In this document: piece by piece, positions 59,298 through 64,000 of the stretch
Position numbering within the stretch: position 1 is the first letter of the stretch
Layout: each line of letters opens with the position of its first letter
Notes under the pieces: model-generated
Seen by the model: only the letters and a program-made list of their open reading frames with translations
Told to the model about the DNA's origin: nothing
Databases searched by the model: none
Assembly: GCA_029058745.1 (NCBI GenBank)
Contig: JAIDXM010000005.1
Location: forward strand, 62,001 to 126,000
Length of the DNA stretch: 64,000 bases
From: Muribaculaceae bacterium
GTDB lineage: Bacteria; Bacteroidota; Bacteroidia; Bacteroidales; Muribaculaceae
Direction: 5' to 3'
Translations under genes and position numbers: made by a program

Positions 59298-59329
59298 CAA
59301 AGATACAACTTTAAGGGATAGGAATCAAT
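59298..59329 (-). promoter_or_regulatory. Promoter of the polyferredoxin operon
   Basis: TATCTTTG (59305-59298 on minus) matches the -7 consensus, with ATTG 20 bases upstream. Transcription would start near 59290. Confidence 0.5.
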
Positions 59330-59359
59330 ACAGGAATCGCTGTTTTTCATTCACATTAT

Positions 59360-60274
59360 TCAGATTCGCAGAGAGTTTTCCCGGTATTGGCGGGGCGACG
59401 AGCCTGTGAGACGTTTGAACATTCTGGAGAAATGCTGGGGATACTGGAAGCCCAGGTCGTAGGCGATGATGCTGATATCATCATCGGTGGTTGACAGTCT
59501 TTCTTTCGCGAAATCAATGATGTGGAGAGATATAAGCTCCTGCGCCGTTTTCCCTGTTTCCTTTTTTACAAGGTCGCCGAAATATCCGGGAGAGAGACAT
59601 GCCAGCTCCGCGAAGTAATTGACAGACGGGATTCCCTCAGTTCCACGTCCGGATGCGTAATACTCTTTGAGTGCTTTCTCAAATTTGGCAAGCGTGTCTG
59701 AGTTGACCTTGCGGCGGGTTATGAACTGCCTTTCATAGAAGCGCGACAGATAGTCGAGGAGCACCTGGATGTGGCTTGCCACTATTTCGGCGGTATGTTT
59801 GTCAACCGGATGTGAGATTTCGGCCTTTATGCTTTCAAGACATCCTATAAACAATGCCCTCTCTTCTGCGGAGAGATGCAGTGCCTCGCGTTGCGAATAT
59901 TCGAAGAAACTGTAGTTTCTGATTTTTGAGGCGAGGGGAGTGCCGTATATAAGGTCCGGATGGAACATCAGTCCGATGACATCGGGGGAGATTTCCTCAG
60001 TCTCGTTATGCACGCCTACAATCTGACCCGGTGAGAAGCTGACCACAGTCCCTTCCTGATAGTCGTAGGCGCGTCTCCCGTATTTCAGGGAGCAACTCAC
60101 GCCGTTTTTCAGGAACAGCGCATATACGCCATAATCAATCTGTATATGGTTCACCAGGCGTGTGGCCACGTTGAGGTCAATCACCGTGACGAGCGGATGC
60201 AGGGTCTCCAGTCCGTAGAGCTTGTTGTAAGCGTCTATGGAATCGAGCTTTACTATGTCAATATCTTGTTTCAT
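59360..60274 (-). CDS. AraC-family transcriptional regulator
   Basis: The 304-residue protein has an N-terminal cupin-like sensing region and a C-terminal double helix-turn-helix of AraC type (ELACLSPGYFGDLVKKETGKTAQELI and DDDISIIAYDLGFQYPQHFSRMFKRLTGSSPRQYRE). It is divergent from the alpha/beta hydrolase operon, with the spacer between them carrying a perfect inverted repeat and a -7 element, so it probably controls that operon or the Fe-S operon downstream. The effector is unknown. Its start lies close to a -7-like TATTTTTG (60286-60279), but this is weak evidence. Confidence 0.93.
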   Translation of the reverse strand: MKQDIDIVKLDSIDAYNKLYGLETLHPLVTVIDLNVATRLVNHIQIDYGVYALFLKNGVSCSLKYGRRAYDYQEGTVVSFSPGQIVGVHNETEEISPDVIGLMFHPDLIYGTPLASKIRNYSFFEYSQREALHLSAEERALFIGCLESIKAEISHPVDKHTAEIVASHIQVLLDYLSRFYERQFITRRKVNSDTLAKFEKALKEYYASGRGTEGIPSVNYFAELACLSPGYFGDLVKKETGKTAQELISLHIIDFAKERLSTTDDDISIIAYDLGFQYPQHFSRMFKRLTGSSPRQYRENSLRI

Positions 60275-60333
60275 ATTGCAAAAATAATAAAATTCCCGGT
60301 TATCTCCGCGTGGTTCTGCGATTTGGGTAACAA

Positions 60334-60350
60334 TACCCCGAATCGGGGTA
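60334..60350. promoter_or_regulatory. Inverted repeat TACCCCG-AAT-CGGGGTA before the hydrolase operon
   Basis: Two perfect seven-base arms are separated by three bases. The repeat ends 22 bases before TAACTTTG (60373-60380), so it occupies the -33 area of the presumed promoter of the hydrolase gene at 60402. It is a good candidate operator. AraC proteins more often bind direct repeats, so another regulator is also possible. Confidence 0.6.
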
Positions 60351-60372
60351 ATAAATCAGAATCAGGACTTGC

Positions 60373-60380
60373 TAACTTTG
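60373..60380 (+). promoter_or_regulatory. -7 promoter element of the hydrolase-DUF3737-MATE operon
   Basis: TAACTTTG is an exact Bacteroidetes -7 match with no recognisable -33 box. The absence of a -33 box and the inverted repeat in its place suggest activator-dependent transcription. Confidence 0.55.
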
Positions 60381-60401
60381 CATCCGTAAATCAGATATAA
60401 T

Positions 60402-61484
60402 ATGAAGAAGAACATAATCCTGGTATCATTCTTGATGATGGGAACATTTATTTCAAACTCTCAGAATATGGAAAATAAGAACACCGACACGAGAGTGGCT
60501 CCTATGGAGCAACTCTCACTCACGAAGGAATGGGATAAGGTTTTCCCGAAAAGCGACAAGGTAGGACATCGCAAGGTGACTTTTGTGAACAGGTATGGCA
60601 TCACGCTGGCCGCCGATATGTATGTGCCGGAAAATGTGGAAGGGAAGCTGCCGGCCATAGCGGTGAGCGGGCCGTTCGGAGCCGTGAAGGAGCAGAGCTC
60701 CGGTCTTTATGCCCAGCAACTTGCGGAAAGGGGATTCCTCACCATAGCCTTCGACCCCTCTTTCACCGGGGAGAGCGGAGGCGAGCCCCGAAGGGTTGCC
60801 TCTCCCGACATCAATGTCGAGGATTTCTCCGCCGCTGTGGATTTCCTGTCGGTGTGTGAGGAGGTGGATGCGGAACGTATCGGCATTCTCGGGATATGCG
60901 GCTGGGGAGGAATCGCCATTCAGGCCGCTGTCAACGACCCCAGAATCAAGGCTACGGTGGCCTCTACCATGTATGACATGACAAGGGTGACCGCCAACGG
61001 TTATTACGACACCGACAATTCAAAGGAAAAACGGAATGCCGCCAGGGCGGCATTGGCGGCACAACGCACGGAGGATTACCGCAACGGCAATTACCGCCGA
61101 GCAGGGGGAGTGGTTGACCCGCTTCCAGATGATGCTCCCGTGTTCGTGAAGGACTATCATGCCTACTACAAGACTCCGAGGGGGTATCATGAACGTTCCG
61201 GAAACTCAACCGACGGATGGAACATGACATCCGCGTTGCCGTTCATGAATTTCAAGTTTTTCGAATATGCCGGAGAGCTTGACAGTGCGGTGATGATTGT
61301 GCATGGAGAGAAGGCTCATTCGCGATATTTCGGAGAGGACACGTTCAAGTTGCTGCACGGCGACAACAAGGAACTGCTGATTGTGGCCGATGCCAGCCAT
61401 TGTGACCTCTACGACAACCTTGACAAAATACCGATGGGGCAGATTGCTGCGTTCTTCAATAGCCGGATGCCCGCGCAAGACTGA
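60402..61484 (+). CDS. Secreted alpha/beta hydrolase with a Cys at the nucleophile position
   Basis: The 360-residue protein begins with a possible signal peptide (NIILVSFLMMGTFISNSQN). It belongs to the alpha/beta-hydrolase group related to dienelactone hydrolases and YcjY: DKVGHRKVTFVNRYGITLAADMYVP, FDPSFTGESGGEPR, and the elbow IGILGICGWGG, where Cys takes the place of the usual Ser. The Asp and His lie in MIVHGEKAHSRYF and DASHCDLYD. It probably cleaves a small ester or lactone; the substrate is unknown. It is divergent from the AraC gene and 69 bases before DUF3737, in an operon with a MATE exporter. Confidence 0.85.
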   Translation: MKKNIILVSFLMMGTFISNSQNMENKNTDTRVAPMEQLSLTKEWDKVFPKSDKVGHRKVTFVNRYGITLAADMYVPENVEGKLPAIAVSGPFGAVKEQSSGLYAQQLAERGFLTIAFDPSFTGESGGEPRRVASPDINVEDFSAAVDFLSVCEEVDAERIGILGICGWGGIAIQAAVNDPRIKATVASTMYDMTRVTANGYYDTDNSKEKRNAARAALAAQRTEDYRNGNYRRAGGVVDPLPDDAPVFVKDYHAYYKTPRGYHERSGNSTDGWNMTSALPFMNFKFFEYAGELDSAVMIVHGEKAHSRYFGEDTFKLLHGDNKELLIVADASHCDLYDNLDKIPMGQIAAFFNSRMPAQD

Positions 61485-61553
61485 TGATGTGGGATCGTCA
61501 TTGGGACAATAAAGATTCCGCATTGCAGTTCTGCTTATGGAGAGAATAGAGAT

Positions 61554-62429
61554 ATGGAGATTATAAAAGACAAGGAATTCGGAGGTGAGCGTCCGTTGTT
61601 TGCCTCGAAAGGGATACGGTTGGAGAATGTTACAATCCACGCTGGAGAGTCTGCCATAAAGGAATGCCGCGACATCGAGGCTTATGGTTGCGTGTTCGAG
61701 GGGAAATATCCGTTCTGGCACGTTGACGGATTCCGTATAGAGAAGTGTCTGTTCCGCGAGGGGGCGAGGGCCGCGCTGTGGTACTCCCGCAACCTGGTGA
61801 TGAAAGATACCTTCGTGGAGGCTCCCAAGATGTTCCGGGAGATGGAGAACCTGAGGCTCACGGGAGTGCGTATCCCGAATGCAGAGGAGACGTTTTGGCA
61901 TTGCGGACATGTGTCATTGAATAACGTGGAGGTGGATAATGCCGACTATCTTTTCATGCACAGTCATGACATCGAGATTGAGAACTATCGGCAGAATGGC
62001 AATTATTCATTCCAGTATTGTCGCAATGTAGTGATACGCAATGCGGTCCTCCACACGAAAGACGCTTTCTGGGGAGCCGAGAATGTCACTGTCTATGACT
62101 CGGAGATTGTCGGGGAATATCTCGGATGGCATTCCAGGAACTTGCGTCTGGTGAATTGCCGGATATCCGGCACCCAGCCTCTTTGCTATGCGGAAGGATT
62201 GACGCTTGAGAACTGCACGCTTGACAGAGATGCTGACCTCGCCTTTGAATACTCTGATGTAGAGGCGGATATCCGTGGAGAGGTGAAAAGTGTCAAGAAT
62301 CCCAAGAGTGGCAGGATTATGGCAGATGGCTACGGAGAGGTTATCATAGACGCCAACGTAAGGGAACCTGCCGACTGCAGTATTCTTGTCAGGACACCGT
62401 ATGAGACAGTAGAGATGGCTCAATCATGA
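61554..62429 (+). CDS. DUF3737-family beta-helix protein
   Basis: The 291-residue cytoplasmic protein is a right-handed beta-helix of the DUF3737 type, built of short repeated turns such as IRLENVTIHAGESAIKECRDIEAYGCVF and GWHSRNLRLVNCRISGTQPLCY. The opening MEIIKDKEFGGERPLF is characteristic. The role of the family is not established. Its stop overlaps the MATE start by four bases (ATGA at 62426-62429), so the two are translationally coupled. Confidence 0.9.
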   Translation: MEIIKDKEFGGERPLFASKGIRLENVTIHAGESAIKECRDIEAYGCVFEGKYPFWHVDGFRIEKCLFREGARAALWYSRNLVMKDTFVEAPKMFREMENLRLTGVRIPNAEETFWHCGHVSLNNVEVDNADYLFMHSHDIEIENYRQNGNYSFQYCRNVVIRNAVLHTKDAFWGAENVTVYDSEIVGEYLGWHSRNLRLVNCRISGTQPLCYAEGLTLENCTLDRDADLAFEYSDVEADIRGEVKSVKNPKSGRIMADGYGEVIIDANVREPADCSILVRTPYETVEMAQS

Positions 62430-63865
62430 ATTTCCTGAGGAAAGAAAAGCACACACTATCAGATATAGTCAGAAGCGACATGCCGGTCGGACGCTTGCAA
62501 CAGCTCCGGCTGGCTGTCTCTTTGAGTATCCCGGCCATAATCGCGCAGTTATCGGCTATCATAATGCAATATATAGATGCGTCGATGGTGGGGAGTCTCG
62601 GGGCCGGGCCATCTGCGTCTATCGGGCTTGTCACCACTACCACGTGGATATTCATGGGACTTTGTTCGTCGGCGGCGGTTGGCTTTTCCGTACAGGTGGC
62701 CCATCTGATTGGATCAGGGCGAGCGGAAGGAGCGCGTTCGGTGTTCCGCCAGTCGCTTGCCGCCACTTTGTTAGTGAGCGTAACATTGGCAATCGTCGGG
62801 TTTCTGATAAGCGGGCGACTGCCGTCATGGCTTGGCGGGGAGGAGGGGATAAGGGAGAACGCCTCCCTTTACTTCAGGGTATTCGCGCTTTCAATGCCAG
62901 TGCTTCAGTACAGTTATCTTTCAAGCGGGATGCTGAGATGTAGCGGGAATATGGTTTTCCCCGGCATTGCGGGAGTCGTGATGTGTGTGCTTGATGTGGT
63001 GTTCAATTTCTTTCTGATTTATCCCGTGAGGGAGGTCATATTGTTTGGGACACCGGTGTCTATGCCGGGAGCCGGACTTGGCGTGTGGGGAGCGGCGGTA
63101 GGCACGGCTTTGGCCGAGACTGTCGTGACTGCGTTGATGATGTGGCAGTTGGTTTTCAGGTCGAAGGAATTGCGGCTTTGGGGAGGTGGAGGTGGTTTCA
63201 GGCTTCGAGGAGAATGTATGAGACGTGCGTTCCGCATAGGTTTTCCGATGGGTGTGGAGCGTTTCCTGACCTCTGGCGCACAGGTGGTGCTCACCATGAT
63301 TGTGGCGCCTCTCGGGGCGTGTTCCATAGCCGCGAATGCCTTTGCGGTGACGGCGGAAAGCATGTGCTACATGCCTGGATACGGAATAGCGGACGCGGCC
63401 ACCACACTTGTAGGCCAAAGTCTCGGTGCGGGCAGGAAATGGCTTGCACGGCAGTTCGCTTACACCTGTGTGGGTATGGGAATGGCGGTGATGTCGGTGA
63501 TGGGGGTGGTGATGTATGTGTCCGCACCGTCGATAATAGGATTGATGTCGCCGGATGAGGAGATTGTCAGATTGGGTGTGATGGCGTTGCGCACGGAGGC
63601 ATGGGGAGAACCGATGTATGCCGTAGCGATTGTCGCGTATGGGGCATTTGTCGGAGCCGGCGATACGGTTATCCCCTCCTGTTTCAATCTCGGATGCATG
63701 TGGGGTATAAGAATCATCCTTGCCTCATTGCTCGCTCCGGTGTATGGGTTGCATGGAGTGTGGATTGCCATGTGTGTCGAGCTGATATGTCGCGGGACAC
63801 TATTCCTTCTGCGGCTCAGGACGACATACTGGATGAGAAGAATTGACAAAATAAACGAGAAATGA
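62426..63865 (+). CDS. MATE-family multidrug exporter
   Basis: The 479-residue protein has twelve hydrophobic segments and MATE features: an N-terminal helix ([31 protein letters not shown]), a two-fold repeat and [34 protein letters not shown]. It should exchange sodium or protons for drugs or dyes across the inner membrane. It is coupled to DUF3737 upstream and to a PatB-like gene downstream, whose start overlaps its stop. Substrate unknown. Confidence 0.92.
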   Translation: MNFLRKEKHTLSDIVRSDMPVGRLQQLRLAVSLSIPAIIAQLSAIIMQYIDASMVGSLGAGPSASIGLVTTTTWIFMGLCSSAAVGFSVQVAHLIGSGRAEGARSVFRQSLAATLLVSVTLAIVGFLISGRLPSWLGGEEGIRENASLYFRVFALSMPVLQYSYLSSGMLRCSGNMVFPGIAGVVMCVLDVVFNFFLIYPVREVILFGTPVSMPGAGLGVWGAAVGTALAETVVTALMMWQLVFRSKELRLWGGGGGFRLRGECMRRAFRIGFPMGVERFLTSGAQVVLTMIVAPLGACSIAANAFAVTAESMCYMPGYGIADAATTLVGQSLGAGRKWLARQFAYTCVGMGMAVMSVMGVVMYVSAPSIIGLMSPDEEIVRLGVMALRTEAWGEPMYAVAIVAYGAFVGAGDTVIPSCFNLGCMWGIRIILASLLAPVYGLHGVWIAMCVELICRGTLFLLRLRTTYWMRRIDKINEK

Positions 63866-64000
63866 TGACAGACGATAAATACAGGATATTCGATGTGTTG
63901 AACAATCGGAGAGGAACCGGTTCGTATAAGTGGGATTCCGCATCGGATTCCGACATCCTTCCAATGTGGGTGGCCGACATGGACTTCAAGACGGCCCCCG
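63862..64000 (+). CDS. PatB/MalY-type aminotransferase (cystathionine beta-lyase), 5' part
   Basis: The window ends 46 codons into this frame, so it is not in the ORF track. [25 protein letters not shown] and [15 protein letters not shown] match the N-terminus of PatB/MalY PLP enzymes, which split cystathionine and other thioether amino acids to thiol, pyruvate and ammonia. The first ATG overlaps the MATE stop (63862-63865); the second ATG at 63865 is an equal choice. It is the last visible gene of the hydrolase-DUF3737-MATE operon. Confidence 0.88.
   Translation, partial: MMTDDKYRIFDVLNNRRGTGSYKWDSASDSDILPMWVADMDFKTAP

Noticed and set aside
1-64000. tRNA or rRNA genes
   Set aside because: No segment with a T-loop (GGTTCRA) in a cloverleaf context or with rRNA conserved blocks was noticed; a dedicated scan was not possible.

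Overview
The window looks like a chromosomal segment of a gut-type Bacteroidales bacterium, most likely Muribaculaceae or a close relative. The evidence is TonB-dependent receptors with carboxypeptidase-regulatory-like domains, DUF4374/PepSY iron-uptake genes, a BspA-type leucine-rich-repeat protein, a Bacteroidetes-type TPP-riboswitch thiamine operon, and many upstream sequences that fit the Bacteroidetes promoter (TTTG or TTG, 19-21 bases, TAnnTTTG). The family-level assignment is inference. No rRNA, tRNA, CRISPR array or prophage was recognised.

Layout. 0-7.5 kb: a cut-off M48 lipoprotein protease, an EamA transporter, a guanine-deaminase-like enzyme, a TPP-riboswitch-controlled thiamine receptor and PnuT-type transporter, then a small TetR operon. 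7.5-10.3 kb: a small mobile or rearranged patch. It has two inverted copies of a 110-bp MITE-like element, a thioredoxin-fold lipid/redox-type protein, an Rpn-family PD-(D/E)XK gene with a tandem repeat, and a decayed duplicate of the 3' end of aat. 10.3-13.6 kb: a compact N-end-rule operon clpS-clpA-aat. 14-20.6 kb: thioredoxin, an orphan 554-residue protein, a PiT phosphate transporter and a two-component system. 20.6-24.8 kb: a GH2 glycosidase with an MFS transporter, and DUF488. 25-30.6 kb: an S9 dipeptidyl peptidase, two small secreted proteins (Spy/DUF4890-like and PepSY-like) and a LytS/LytT pair. 30.8-39.3 kb: an RND pump without an adaptor gene, then a xenosiderophore uptake operon like XusABC. 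39.3-46.2 kb: a tannase-like enzyme, an esterase lipoprotein and a TolC-EmrA-EmrB efflux operon.

46.5-55 kb is the accessory part. A canonical promoter drives a long, highly foldable leader with mutually exclusive stems and a terminator-like end. It precedes a tiny ORF, a HEPN-like protein (RX4H motif) and an AT-rich BspA-type protein. Next comes a 172-residue orphan gene flanked by two direct repeats of about 157 bp, each carrying a conserved hairpin. After a threonine aldolase there is a Sau3AI-like restriction-modification pair (R before M). The 55-64 kb end holds a Bcr-type drug exporter, a membrane polyferredoxin plus Fe-S aldo-keto reductase operon, a divergent AraC regulator with an alpha/beta hydrolase, DUF3737, a MATE exporter and the start of a PatB/MalY aminotransferase.

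The strongest candidates for something undescribed are the attenuator-like RNA leader with its HEPN operon (46.5-47.6 kb), the repeat-flanked gene cassette (49.7-50.75 kb), and the aat 3'-end duplication around the Rpn gene (9.0-10.4 kb). Product names come from reading motifs in the translations. No database search was run.
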